DNA from: Pelomonas sp. Root1217
Lineage (GTDB): Bacteria > Pseudomonadota > Gammaproteobacteria > Burkholderiales > Burkholderiaceae_C
Length of the DNA stretch: 64,000 bases
Assembly (NCBI RefSeq): GCF_001425705.1
Contig: NZ_LMDC01000028.1
Span: 496,946 to 560,945 of the forward strand
Direction of reading: 5' to 3'
Shown here: one piece after another, positions 41,048 to 49,679 of the stretch
Layout: every line of letters begins with the position of its first letter
How positions within the stretch are numbered: the first letter of the stretch is position 1
Made by a program: the position numbers and the translations under genes
Notes under the pieces: model-generated
The model's database searches: none
What the model was told of the DNA's origin: nothing
What the model saw: the letters and a program-made list of their open reading frames with translations, nothing else

Positions 41048-42184
41048 GGTCACCTCCGAGGCCTCGAAGCGCACCGGCAGGCTGCTGAAGCCGAACAGCA
41101 CGAACGACGACAGCGGCTCGGCCGCGCGTTGCTCGTCCAGGCGCAACCCGCTGAAGCGACGCAGCAAGGTGGCGATGGCCACGCGCGCTTCCAGCCGGCC
41201 CAAGCCTGCGCCGAGGCAATAGTGGATGCCATGGCCGAAGCTCAGGTGCCGGTTGACGGTGCGAGTGATGTCGAAGCTGTCCGCGTGCGGGAAGGCCGAC
41301 TCGTCACGGTTGCCCGAGGCGTTGAAGGTCATCACCTGCTGGCCGGCCTTGATGAGCTGGCCGCCCAGCACCACGTCGCACTTGGCGATGCGGGCGAAGA
41401 ACTGGAACGGCGTGTTGAAGCGCAGCGCTTCTTCAATGGCCGACGGGAGCAGTCCGGGGTCCGCGATCAGCTGGGCGAGCGCTTTGGGATGGGACAGCAG
41501 CAGCTGCAGCGTGTTGCCGATGAGGTTGGCCGTGGTCTCGAAGCCGGCGATGAGCAGCAGCCGGCAGGTGCTGGCGACTTCCTGCAGCGTGAGCTTCTCG
41601 CCTTCTACTTCTGCAGCCAGCAGGCCGCTGACGAGGTCCTGGCGGGGCGTGTCGCGACGCTTCTCGATGAGGTCGGCGAGGTAGGCGTCGAGTTCGTCGA
41701 CGGCCTGCGTCAGCTCGGGCGCCGGCACCTGGCCCATCAGCTCCATCTCCGCGGCGCGGATCGCAGGCACCGACCATTGCTTGAACTTGTCGCGGTCAGC
41801 CACCGGCAGGCCCAGCAACTCGGCGATCACCGTGACCGGCAGCGTGAAGGCCAGGTCGCTGACGAGGTCCATGCGGCCGGTGCTCTCCACACGGTCCAGC
41901 AGCTCATCGGTGATGGCCTTCACACTGGGCTCCAGGTCAGCAACGACCTTGCTCGTGAAGGCGCGCGCCACCAGGCGGCGGAACTGCGTGTGCCGCGGCG
42001 GGTCCATGAAGACCATCATCTTGCCGTCCGACAGGTCCGACGAAAAGGTCTTCGCATCGCCCAGCACCGTCTGGATGTCGTGGTAGCCGTAAACCTCCCA
42101 GACACCCAGCGCGTCGTTGAAATGCACGGGTGTCGTGGCGCGCATGTGCGCGTAGTGCGGGTAAGGGTTCATGTGTGCGGTCAT
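41015..42184 (-). CDS. Cytochrome P450
   Basis: A 389-residue soluble bacterial P450. Heme ligand: the cysteine in FGHGIHYCLGAGLGRLEARV. I-helix oxygen-activating motif: AGFETTANL. K-helix ExxR: EEALR. The N-terminus is short (MTAHMNPYPHYAHMRA) and cytosolic. It resembles CYP107-like enzymes of secondary metabolism. It is the last gene of the four-gene coupled operon with a ThDP enzyme and two citrate-synthase-like proteins, overlapping the second by ATGA, so it probably hydroxylates or otherwise oxidises their product. No ferredoxin or reductase gene is nearby. Confidence 0.92.
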   Translation of the reverse strand: MTAHMNPYPHYAHMRATTPVHFNDALGVWEVYGYHDIQTVLGDAKTFSSDLSDGKMMVFMDPPRHTQFRRLVARAFTSKVVADLEPSVKAITDELLDRVESTGRMDLVSDLAFTLPVTVIAELLGLPVADRDKFKQWSVPAIRAAEMELMGQVPAPELTQAVDELDAYLADLIEKRRDTPRQDLVSGLLAAEVEGEKLTLQEVASTCRLLLIAGFETTANLIGNTLQLLLSHPKALAQLIADPGLLPSAIEEALRFNTPFQFFARIAKCDVVLGGQLIKAGQQVMTFNASGNRDESAFPHADSFDITRTVNRHLSFGHGIHYCLGAGLGRLEARVAIATLLRRFSGLRLDEQRAAEPLSSFVLFGFSSLPVRFEASEVTSEVVGGLNVE

Positions 42185-42990
42185 GGTTGTGATGGAGCAG
42201 TGGGCCAGCGGCGTTCGGCCGGACCTTCATAGGCGATGTGGGCGCAAGACATCGGGAACACCGTGCCCGGCGCCCGCTCGGCGGCCTCGATGAAGCAAGG
42301 CGACATGCCGGCCAGGAACACCGGCACCTGGAAGTGGTGCATCTCGGTCGGCGAGAAGCCCAGGTCGGCGCACAGGGCTGACATCAGCGCCGCGTAGTTC
42401 ATGCGCAGCTTGGGATTGCACTGCACCAGCAGCCGCTCGACTTCGAGCGCGATGTGCAGATGCGGGCCGTCGTCCAGCCGAAGTTCGCGGGCAATGCCCA
42501 GCACCCAAGGCAGGCGCTCGTCGATGCTGGCGATCGGGCGGCCGTAGCCGTAGATGCGGCCCTTCGCCAACTCGGCGTCGACGAACTCGTTCAAGGCTCC
42601 GATGCCATGCTGCTGCGCGCGGATCAGGAAGTCGATGCTGCTGACATAGGGGTGGCCGCCATAGATGGTGGCCTCTGACATCGCCAGCGCCGCTGCGATG
42701 CCCAGGCCCGGCGTGCTGCGTACCGAGCCGGCCAGCGCGGCCGTGCGGTTGTTCCAGATGCGCGCGTCCGGGTAGCTGGTGCAGACCCACAGGGCATGCA
42801 GCAGCTTGATCTGCGGCTCGGTGTGATGGCGCCCAGTGATGCCGAGCACATACAGCGCCATCCAGTCCAGATGACGCAGCTCGGCATGCAGGTCCTGGCC
42901 GCGGAAGACGGCGCGGGTGCCGACGAAGGCCTGGCCCATACGGGTGCTCATGCGGTCAGCGCTGCTCACCAGTGCTTCGGGTCCGTTCAT
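42181..42990 (-). CDS. Citrate-synthase-like protein with altered active site (second of pair)
   Basis: A 269-residue protein of the citrate synthase / citryl-CoA lyase fold. The C-terminal family ending is clear: FSPTEMHHFQVPVFLAGMSPCFIEA then IAYEGPAERRW. The usual catalytic positions are changed: the HGG stretch is IYGGHP, the GFGH loop is GYGRPIAS, and the N-V-D-F segment with the catalytic Asp is RMNYAAL. It therefore may be a structural partner, or may catalyse a different C-C bond reaction. It overlaps the first citrate-synthase-like gene and the P450 gene by four bases each. Confidence 0.75.
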   Translation of the reverse strand: MNGPEALVSSADRMSTRMGQAFVGTRAVFRGQDLHAELRHLDWMALYVLGITGRHHTEPQIKLLHALWVCTSYPDARIWNNRTAALAGSVRSTPGLGIAAALAMSEATIYGGHPYVSSIDFLIRAQQHGIGALNEFVDAELAKGRIYGYGRPIASIDERLPWVLGIARELRLDDGPHLHIALEVERLLVQCNPKLRMNYAALMSALCADLGFSPTEMHHFQVPVFLAGMSPCFIEAAERAPGTVFPMSCAHIAYEGPAERRWPTAPSQP

Positions 42991-43775
42991 GCCTCACCTC
43001 GCGGATCGTCCTGCAGGTCCAGGGCGAAGAACGGGAAGCTCTTGTGGCCCAACTCCTTTTGTTCCAGCGCATGCGCGGCCGCGCCGGGCAGCCGCAGCAG
43101 CAGGTGCAGCATTTCGCCCTGGTCGGGCGTGAAGCCCAGGTCGACAAAGGCGGCGGCGGCGACGCCAGTCATGGCCAGGCCACGGCCCGCGGCGGCTTCC
43201 AGCGGGACCCGGCTCTGGAGCAGCCAGGGCAGGCAGGGGCCGTCGCTCAGCGCGGCGAGCACCTGCAGCGTCCGCTCAACGACGCCGCCGCACCGTGCAG
43301 CATGCAGCTCGAACCCTGGTGGGTGGTCGGCCTGCGGCCAGATGCCGGCGCGCTCGGCAGCCGGTGTGGCCAGCGCACGCTCCCAGGCAGACGGGCTGCG
43401 GCCGCAGTCTTTGAACAGCTGTATCGCGGCCCAGACCTCACGCGCACCGCCTGCCTTGCCGGCGCCCACCGACAGTGCGGCGATCAGCGCCGCGGCAGCG
43501 GTCGAGCCGCCAACGCCGGCGCACATCGCGGCATGCACCGCCGCATCGCGCGGCCCAGGGTTGGACAGCGCAAGGGCCAACGCCTCCAGCATTCGCGCCT
43601 GCCCGGCGGACGGTGCTTCGCCGCGGAACAACAGAAAGAGCATGTCCACCCAGCGTGCTTGACCCAGCATGTCGCCATAGACGTCATAGCCGTGGCAGAG
43701 CGCGCGGCGAGCGGCGAAGCTGTTGTCGGGTTCCGGTTCCTCGTGCCAGATGCGCGTTCGGACCTGCGCTGTCAT
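42987..43775 (-). CDS. Citrate-synthase-like protein with altered active site (first of pair)
   Basis: A 262-residue protein of the same superfamily, with the small-domain-like start RALCHGYDVYGDMLGQARWVDML and LLFRGEAPSAGQARMLEALALAL, then VHAAMCAGVGGST. Where citrate synthases read GPLHGGANE this reads GKAGGAREVW, so the first catalytic histidine is absent. The C-terminal LGFTPDQGEMLHLLLRLPGAAAHALEQ fits the family end. It probably forms a heteromer with the second protein. The start at 43775 overlaps the ThDP enzyme stop by four bases. Which acyl groups it handles is unknown. Confidence 0.75.
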   Translation of the reverse strand: MTAQVRTRIWHEEPEPDNSFAARRALCHGYDVYGDMLGQARWVDMLFLLFRGEAPSAGQARMLEALALALSNPGPRDAAVHAAMCAGVGGSTAAAALIAALSVGAGKAGGAREVWAAIQLFKDCGRSPSAWERALATPAAERAGIWPQADHPPGFELHAARCGGVVERTLQVLAALSDGPCLPWLLQSRVPLEAAAGRGLAMTGVAAAAFVDLGFTPDQGEMLHLLLRLPGAAAHALEQKELGHKSFPFFALDLQDDPRGEA

Positions 43776-45625
43776 CGCGCCGTTCCCAGCGTCTTCATAC
43801 GCAGGTTCATCGGCGGCACTTCCTCGCCGTCGATGCGGATGTCCAGCAGCGTCGGCCCCTGGCGCGACAGCAGCGCGTCGAAGTCCAGCGCGTCCAGGTC
43901 CTTTGGCGAGCGGATCACGTGTCCGGGGATGCCCATGGCAGCGGCCATCATGGCGAAGTCGACCTTGGGCAGCTGGAAGCCGATGGGTTCTGCGCCGGCC
44001 AGGCGCTGGCCATGCTTGACCATGCCCAGGGCCCCGTCGTTGAGCACCACATAGAGCACCGGCAGGCCCAGCTCAGCGGCCACCGTGATCTCCTGGCCGT
44101 TCATCAGGTAGCTGCCGTCTCCCGTCAGGCAGACGACCGGGCAGCGCCGGTTGGCCATCGCAATGCCGACGGCGGAGCCGATGGCCCAGCCCATGGGCGC
44201 GAAGTCCATCGTCACGCGCAGCCAGCTGGAACTGCGCGTGCGCCTTTCCTTGCCGGCCGGCAGATAGGCGCCACCCGGCATGCGGGCGCGCTGGTCATGC
44301 GGCGCCAGGTAGTGCACGGCCCAGGCCGCGCTGTTGCCGGCGTCGGCTACGAAACGGGTCTGCGGCGGGCAGCGCTCGCTCAAGGTCGCCAGCAGGCGCT
44401 GCGGCTTCACCGGCGCGCTGTCGCTGTGGATGGCTTGCGGGCTGTCGACCATGGCCTCATAGGCCTGGCGCGCCGTCTGCGGATGCATGAAAGGCAGCAG
44501 CTGCCCTTCCGGACCGTTCTGCGATGGCGCCAGCAGCGTCATCAGTTGCTCGCAGACCGACTTGATGTGGCCGCGCACATGCAGCCGCGCCATTTGCGAG
44601 CGCATCAGGTTCTCGTCGCTGTCGTCCACGTGGACGAGGCGGCTGTTCAGCAGCGCGGCCGACCAGCCCCCGCTGTTGAACTCGCCAAAGCCCGTGCCCA
44701 GGGCGATGACCAGGTCAGGCTCGCTCGACAGCAGCTCGGCCGCGCTGGCGTGGCCACCAAAACCGAACACGCCGCGGTAACGCGGGTGGCGCGGGTTGAT
44801 GAAGCCCTTGCCGTCAGGCGTCGTGATGAAGCTGCCGTCGGTCAGCTGCACCAGCTGCATCAATTCGTTGGCGGCATCGCCGCAACCGTCACCGATCAAC
44901 CAGACGGGCTGGCGGGCCGAGAACAGCAGGCGTGCGAGCTGGCGCACGGCGGGAAGGTCGACCATGGCCGGCGCGCGGCGCAGCAGGCCGGCGAAGTCCG
45001 GCGTCTCCATGTCGTCGGGCAGGGGTTCGCGCAGGATGTCCACCGGGATGGACAGGTGGCTCGGCCCGCTCGGTGCGCGCTGGGCCTGCATCAGTGCATT
45101 GAAGAGCTTGGTGGGCAGTTGCTCGACATGCGAGACCAGCGAGTTGTAGCGCGTGCACGGGCGGAACATCGCCATCGTGTTGATGCCGGTGCAGCTGGAC
45201 TCCTGCAGCGCGCCCTTGCCGAAATTCTTGATCGGCGGCTGGCCGGTGATGACCAGCATCGGCACGTTGTTGTCATAGGCGCAGGCCACGCCGGTGATCA
45301 GGTTGGTGGCACCCGGCCCGGAGGTGGCGATGCACACGCCGATGCGGCCGGTCTCGCGGGCATAGCCGTCGGCCATGTAAGCCGCACCTTGTTCGTTGCG
45401 GGCCACGACGGCCTGTGGGCCACCGCGGCGGGCGCTGCGCGCGAGGGCGTTGTAGAGCGGCTCGATGGCGCCACCCGGCACGCCGAAGACGTATTCCACG
45501 CCCAGCGCGGCCAGCGCATCGACGAGCAGGTCCGCTGCGTCGCGCGCGGCAGGTTCGCGCGCCCCATCCGACGCCGGATGGGACGCCTCGGTATAGAACG
45601 GGGCGAGAGCAGTATTTGATTCCAC
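43772..45625 (-). CDS. Acetolactate-synthase-like thiamine-diphosphate enzyme
   Basis: A protein of about 617 residues with the three-domain layout of ThDP enzymes. The catalytic Glu is in ARNEQGAAYMADGYAR, the VFGVPGGAIEPLYNAL start and SGPGATNLITGVACAY follow the acetolactate synthase pattern, and the metal/ThDP motif is GDGSYLMNGQEITVAAELG...LNDGALGMV. No ilvH small-subunit gene is adjacent and no branched-chain genes are near, so a secondary metabolism role is more likely than valine synthesis. The start is uncertain: GTG 45625 is used, but ATG 45663 in frame is possible and neither has a clear ribosome site. It leads the coupled operon. Confidence 0.85.
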   Translation of the reverse strand: MESNTALAPFYTEASHPASDGAREPAARDAADLLVDALAALGVEYVFGVPGGAIEPLYNALARSARRGGPQAVVARNEQGAAYMADGYARETGRIGVCIATSGPGATNLITGVACAYDNNVPMLVITGQPPIKNFGKGALQESSCTGINTMAMFRPCTRYNSLVSHVEQLPTKLFNALMQAQRAPSGPSHLSIPVDILREPLPDDMETPDFAGLLRRAPAMVDLPAVRQLARLLFSARQPVWLIGDGCGDAANELMQLVQLTDGSFITTPDGKGFINPRHPRYRGVFGFGGHASAAELLSSEPDLVIALGTGFGEFNSGGWSAALLNSRLVHVDDSDENLMRSQMARLHVRGHIKSVCEQLMTLLAPSQNGPEGQLLPFMHPQTARQAYEAMVDSPQAIHSDSAPVKPQRLLATLSERCPPQTRFVADAGNSAAWAVHYLAPHDQRARMPGGAYLPAGKERRTRSSSWLRVTMDFAPMGWAIGSAVGIAMANRRCPVVCLTGDGSYLMNGQEITVAAELGLPVLYVVLNDGALGMVKHGQRLAGAEPIGFQLPKVDFAMMAAAMGIPGHVIRSPKDLDALDFDALLSRQGPTLLDIRIDGEEVPPMNLRMKTLGTAR

Positions 45626-45854
45626 GTTGCAGCAGTCGATAGACACCGCACCGGAAGGCCGCATGGCGCTGCGAACAGCGCCATGCACCTGCTTGTCGGC
45701 ACGACATCGGGAGAGATGAATCCACCCACGGTGGACCCCGAACGGCCGCCGGGCAAACACCCGAACGACCTTGCCCCTCCCTGCGTGCGCTTGGGGCGCC
45801 GGCGCTGACTACACCTGGCCCTGCAACATCTAATGGCTGCGCATGAATACGTTT

Positions 45855-45894
45855 CCGCAACCGCACAACAACCGCAACTGTATCTAGTTGCAAC
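45855..45894 (-). promoter_or_regulatory. Palindrome and direct repeats upstream of the ThDP/P450 operon
   Basis: An 18-base element GCAACT-GTATCT-AGTTGC (45874-45891) is palindromic in its outer six bases, and GTTGCAAC at 45887-45894 is itself a perfect palindrome. On the minus strand GTTGCGG occurs twice (45872-45878 and 45855-45861), 17 bases apart. The cluster is about 230 bases upstream of the ThDP enzyme start and reads as a regulator-binding region. The remainder of the gap (45626-45937) shows no gene. Confidence 0.45.
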
Positions 45895-45937
45895 AATTTC
45901 GCATCCCCGCAAATGCGGGCGGCAGGACGTCACGGGG

Positions 45938-47179
45938 TCAAGGCTTGACCTTCGCTCCCGTAAGTTGCGCGACAGCTGCGAGTGTTGTCTGTGCCGCGTT
46001 GAGGCCGAGCAGGAAGTCCTTGTCCGAGTAGTTCACGAACAGGTCGCTCGGCTGGTGCCAGTGCGGGTTCCAGCCGGCACCAATCTGCTGGCCGCGCTCG
46101 TTCTCGCGCAGCGAGATCGCCGGCACTTCGTCCATGAACGGTGTCGAGTCGGTATTGGTCATGTGAAAGCCTACGGCCGCCGGGTAGTTCGTCGCGTACC
46201 GGTCGTTGGCCGCGCGGAAATGCCAGGCCAGCTTGGCCGCCGCATCCGCGAACCGGGACGTGGACTGGTACTCGATGTTCACGTCGGCCTCGGCACGCTG
46301 CTCCTTGGGCGGCGCGTAGACCGGCTGGCCCTTGGCATCCAGCACTGGCTTGCCCGCCGCGTCCAGCTTGGGCACGGGCATGCCGTGGTCGAACATCATC
46401 ATGTCGTGCTGGATCATGCCCAGCCACTTCGGCTCGGGGTAAAGCCCCGAGCCCTTGGGCGACTCGATGCCCTGCAGGTCCTTGCGCTGGGCAACATAGG
46501 CATGGGCGCCGTTCAGGCCGGTCTCCTCGTTGTTCCACAGCACGAAGCGGATGGAGCGTTCGGTCGTCACGCCCGGCAGGCTGAAGATGCGCGCCAGCTC
46601 CATGACCAGGGCCGTGCCCGAGCCGTTGTCGTTGGCCGCCTCGCCCCAGCCGATGCCATCCATGTGCGCGCCGACGATGTACATCTCGTCCGGCCGCGTG
46701 GCGCCGACCTTGGTGCAATAGACGTTCTCGCGCAGCGAAGTGCCCTCGGGCGTCGGCTCGGCGTTCAGCTTGCGCAGGCGCTCGTCGGGCTGCGCCAGCG
46801 GATCGGTGTTCACGCCGATGGGCGCGCGCTTGCCGAACAGCGTGCTGCCGCCCTGCCCGGCTGGTCCACCAGCCAGCGGGTCACGGGGTGCGGCCGGCGT
46901 GCGTTTGGCAGGTTCGGTGAAGGAGTACTGCAGCCGCTCGGTGTTCGTGCAGCCATAGCTCTTCAACTGCGTCTCGACCCAGTCCAGCGCTGCCCGGTTG
47001 CGCGCCGTGCCTTGGCGGCGGTCACCGAACTGGGTCAGGCCTTTGATCGTCGCTTTGTACTTCTCGAGGTCAAGGTGGTTGACAAGGGTGGCGACGGGGT
47101 CGGCCGAATCGGCGGCTTGCGCCTGGGCCTGACCGGCGGCGAGCAGTGCGACGACGACAGTGGCGGTCTTGAAGGACAT
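45938..47179 (-). CDS. Secreted M28 family zinc aminopeptidase
   Basis: A 413-residue exported peptidase with a signal peptide (1-21, AGQAQA). The two-zinc site is intact: His in VGAHMDGIGWG, bridging Asp in ANDNGSGTALV, catalytic Glu and ligand Glu in WNNEETGLNGA, a later Asp in HDMMMFDHG or NTDSTPFMD, and His in HWHQPSDLF. A non-catalytic insertion with VPKLDAAGKPVLDAKGQPVYAPPK is Pro- and Lys-rich. It should remove N-terminal residues from peptides in the periplasm or outside. It is transcribed alone. Confidence 0.88.
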   Translation of the reverse strand: MSFKTATVVVALLAAGQAQAQAADSADPVATLVNHLDLEKYKATIKGLTQFGDRRQGTARNRAALDWVETQLKSYGCTNTERLQYSFTEPAKRTPAAPRDPLAGGPAGQGGSTLFGKRAPIGVNTDPLAQPDERLRKLNAEPTPEGTSLRENVYCTKVGATRPDEMYIVGAHMDGIGWGEAANDNGSGTALVMELARIFSLPGVTTERSIRFVLWNNEETGLNGAHAYVAQRKDLQGIESPKGSGLYPEPKWLGMIQHDMMMFDHGMPVPKLDAAGKPVLDAKGQPVYAPPKEQRAEADVNIEYQSTSRFADAAAKLAWHFRAANDRYATNYPAAVGFHMTNTDSTPFMDEVPAISLRENERGQQIGAGWNPHWHQPSDLFVNYSDKDFLLGLNAAQTTLAAVAQLTGAKVKP

Positions 47180-47212
47180 GGCTGGCGGAGTTGAATCGGG
47201 CAGGCACGCATC

Positions 47213-48124
47213 CTAGGCCGGCAGCGCCAGGTTCGCCGACAGCAGCAGGGCCGGCGCAGCGCGATCGTCCGGGTCGGTCACCAGCAACAGTTGCAGCACA
47301 CCGTTCTCGACGGTCGCAGCAATCCCCTCGGCCTTGCATCGCAAGGACAGCGGCAACACGGCGCGCAGCTGACCGTCAGCGGCAACTACGCCGACGGCCG
47401 ATCCACGGCAAGGCCCGTCCGCGTAGTTGTCATCGGTCGCTTCCGCTGCCGCGCAGAACACCCAGCGGCCGTCGGGCAAGGCGGCGCCGTCCGTAAAGCA
47501 CAAAGGCACGCCGTCGATGCTGCCGAGGTCATAGGGCGCGCTGGAGACCGGCTCCGGCGCTGGTGCGGTGCCGCTGAGCCAGGCCTGAACGGCCAGCCAG
47601 TCGAAAGTGATCAGCACATTGGCCGCGTTGGTGGCATTGCCCCGCTGCAGCAGGCAGAACCGACCTCCACCGACAAAGGCGCCCTCGATATTCAGGTGTT
47701 CGTGCTGTACGTGCAGCGGCGCGTACAAGGCGGACAAGTCAAGTTCGCGCACAGCGCCCCGGAGATCACCCACCTCGTCGCATGCCAGCAGCGCCGCACG
47801 CTGACGCTGGGGGCGTGAGCCCGAGCCCAAGACCAGCAACGCGCCCTGTGGCCAGCTTTGGCAGGGTGGCAACTGCGCCAGCGCCTCCAGGTCCGGCTTG
47901 GCCTTTTTGCGGGCCTTGTGGGCCGCCGGCAACTCGCCGTCAAAGAGCCGGCGCAGCGAGCCGGGCGCGTCGCCAACCAAACCGAACACGGCCAACTGGA
48001 GCTCGTCATCGGCGACGACATAGAGCCGCTGCCCCACGCGCACCAACCCGCTGGCGGCGCTGAGGTGGCCCGCACCTGAACCCGTCTCCATCGACAGCGT
48101 CCGCACCACCTCGACGTCCAGCAT
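47213..48124 (-). CDS. Conserved hypothetical protein (DUF6929-like)
   Basis: A 303-residue cytoplasmic protein without signal peptide or membrane spans. The start ATG 48124 follows a very strong GGAGGTG. It contains strand-rich repeats typical of a beta-propeller: VRVGQRLYVVADDELQLAVF, QGALLVLGSGSRPQRQRAALL, HEHLNIEGAFVGGGRFCLLQRG and AEGIAATVENGVLQLLLVTDPDD. The phrase KARKKAKPDLEALAQLPP is a good family marker. I believe this is the DUF6929 type found in Burkholderiales, but no reaction is known. It is transcribed alone between the M28 peptidase and the AhpD-like gene. Confidence 0.75.
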   Translation of the reverse strand: MLDVEVVRTLSMETGSGAGHLSAASGLVRVGQRLYVVADDELQLAVFGLVGDAPGSLRRLFDGELPAAHKARKKAKPDLEALAQLPPCQSWPQGALLVLGSGSRPQRQRAALLACDEVGDLRGAVRELDLSALYAPLHVQHEHLNIEGAFVGGGRFCLLQRGNATNAANVLITFDWLAVQAWLSGTAPAPEPVSSAPYDLGSIDGVPLCFTDGAALPDGRWVFCAAAEATDDNYADGPCRGSAVGVVAADGQLRAVLPLSLRCKAEGIAATVENGVLQLLLVTDPDDRAAPALLLSANLALPA

Positions 48125-48169
48125 CGCGACACACCTCCGAAAAGAAGTGCGCGCGATCCTAGCTGCCAC

Positions 48170-48649
48170 TCAGTTCAGGCCCGCCTTGTCCAGCCCGAAC
48201 ATCTTGTCCGCCGAGCCCGGCACATTGCGCACCGCCACATTCATGCGATTCCAGCCGTTGATGGCAGCAACGCGCCAAGTCAGCTCTGACAGTTCCTCGG
48301 GCGGGAAATGCTCGCTGACCTCGACATAGGCAGCGTCGGAGACGCCTTCGGCCGGGATGCGCGTCAACAGCTCCGTCCATGCCAGGGCGGCACGCTCCTT
48401 GGGCGTGAACAGCGGCGACTCGCGCCAGATGGCGACGTGGTGCAGGCGCAGCTCGCGCTCGCCGTGCATCTTGGCCTGCTTGACGTGCATGTCCAGACAG
48501 AAGGCGCAGCCGTTGAGCTGCGACGCGCGGATGTCGATCAGCACGGCCAGCGTCTTGTCCATGCGGAAGGCCATGCTGAAGTCCAGGTACTTCTTGGACA
48601 GGTCGGCGGACTGGCGGAAGTAGTCGAGGCGGGCTTGGTGCGTGCTCAT
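48170..48649 (-). CDS. AhpD-like carboxymuconolactone decarboxylase family protein
   Basis: A 159-residue alkylhydroperoxidase-D-type protein. The redox-active pair and the proton relay are seen in NGCAFCLDMHVKQA (CxxC followed by His), within an all-helical CMD domain, and the C-terminal AAINGWNRMNVAVRNVPG fits the family. The start ATG 48649 has AAGGA upstream. It lies directly downstream of an ECF41 sigma gene and an ECF41-type promoter, which is the usual context for this enzyme class with that sigma group. It probably reduces peroxides or quinone-type compounds. Confidence 0.88.
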   Translation of the reverse strand: MSTHQARLDYFRQSADLSKKYLDFSMAFRMDKTLAVLIDIRASQLNGCAFCLDMHVKQAKMHGERELRLHHVAIWRESPLFTPKERAALAWTELLTRIPAEGVSDAAYVEVSEHFPPEELSELTWRVAAINGWNRMNVAVRNVPGSADKMFGLDKAGLN

Positions 48650-48692
48650 GATGATGTCCTTAGGGTGTTGCGGGCCGGCGAAATCGCCGGCC

Positions 48693-49649
48693 TCATACAC
48701 AAGACGGATCAGCCTCGCCGGTTGTGACACGCGCGGCGATCGCGGCGAGTTTGTCGGGGTTGCGCTGGATGTAGACGGCACCGACCTGGCCCGGCTCGGC
48801 GGCCGGCGCGAGCGCGATGGTCTGCACGAGGCGGCCGCCGGCGCTGTCGTCGACGATCAGCAGGCCGGGCAGGCCGTTGACCGTGGTGGGCACCAGCCGC
48901 CAGCCCTGGCTGGTGGACATCTGCGCAAAGCCGATGAAGGTGCGTGCGATGACGGCGCCGCCATGCAGCGGCTTGGGCACCGCGCTGACCTTGCCGCCGC
49001 CATCGGCCATCAGCACGGCGTCCTCGCTCAGCAACTGGGCCAGGGCCGACACGTCCTGGCTGCGCACCGCGTCCATGAAGGCGGTCACCAGCCGGTCGGC
49101 CTCCTCCTTGGCCACCTCGCGGCGCGCATAGTCGGCCTTGATGTTCTTGCGCGCCCGGCTGATGAGCTGGCGGCAACTGGCCTCGTTGCGGTCCAGGTGG
49201 CGGGCGATCTCGTCGTAGTCGAGGTCGAACACGTCGTGCAGCAGGAAGGCCGCGCGCTCCAGCGGTGACAGGCGCTCCAGCGCCAGCATGAAGGCGATGG
49301 ACACGTCCTGGGCGAACTCCGCCTGCTTCTCGGGCCCGGGCGTCCAGCCGAACAGGGCTTCGTCCTCCAGCATGGGCTCCGGCAGCCAGACGCCCACATA
49401 GTGCTCGCGCTGCACGGCGGCCGAGCGCAGCTTGTCCAGGCACAGGTTGGTCACCAGCCGCGACAGGAAGGCGCCCTCGTGCTGGACGGTGGCTACATCC
49501 ACCTCGGCCCAGCGCAGCCAGGCCTCCTGCACGATGTCTTCGGCTTCGGCGCGCGAGCCGAGCATGCGGTAGGCCAGCGCGCGCAGGCGGCGCGCGTGGT
49601 CACGGTCGTAGCGCAGGGCGCGGGCAGTGGGCGAGAGATCGTCGGTCAT
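48693..49649 (-). CDS. ECF41-type sigma factor with C-terminal SnoaL-like domain
   Basis: A 318-residue extracytoplasmic-function sigma factor. Region 2 has RLRALAYRMLGSRAEAEDIVQEAWLRW and region 4 has LSPLERAAFLLHDVFDLDYDEIARHLDRNEASCRQLISRARKN. It carries the ECF41 hallmarks: WLPEP in the linker, then a fused SnoaL-like domain with DGGGK and the late NPDKL motif. In this group the extension replaces an anti-sigma factor. ATG 49649 is used; a TTG at 49670 has AGGAGG nearby, but the predicted transcription start is so close that it would be almost leaderless. An exact promoter of its own type lies just upstream, so it is probably autoregulated. Confidence 0.93.
   Translation of the reverse strand: MTDDLSPTARALRYDRDHARRLRALAYRMLGSRAEAEDIVQEAWLRWAEVDVATVQHEGAFLSRLVTNLCLDKLRSAAVQREHYVGVWLPEPMLEDEALFGWTPGPEKQAEFAQDVSIAFMLALERLSPLERAAFLLHDVFDLDYDEIARHLDRNEASCRQLISRARKNIKADYARREVAKEEADRLVTAFMDAVRSQDVSALAQLLSEDAVLMADGGGKVSAVPKPLHGGAVIARTFIGFAQMSTSQGWRLVPTTVNGLPGLLIVDDSAGGRLVQTIALAPAAEPGQVGAVYIQRNPDKLAAIAARVTTGEADPSCV
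48703..48729 (-). promoter_or_regulatory. ECF41-type promoter for the AhpD-like gene
   Basis: On the minus strand TGTCACA (48723-48729) is followed after exactly 16 bases by CGTC (48703-48706). This is the known ECF41 consensus. It lies inside the last codons of the sigma gene, giving a leader of about 48 bases to the AhpD-like start. Confidence 0.85.
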
Positions 49650-49679
49650 GGCGGAAGTTTCGTGGTTCAACTCCCTCCT

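Noticed and set aside
43772-45625. Valine/isoleucine acetolactate synthase (ilvB)
   Set aside because: No ilvH or ilvC is adjacent and the gene is coupled to citrate-synthase-like and P450 genes, so a housekeeping role is unlikely.
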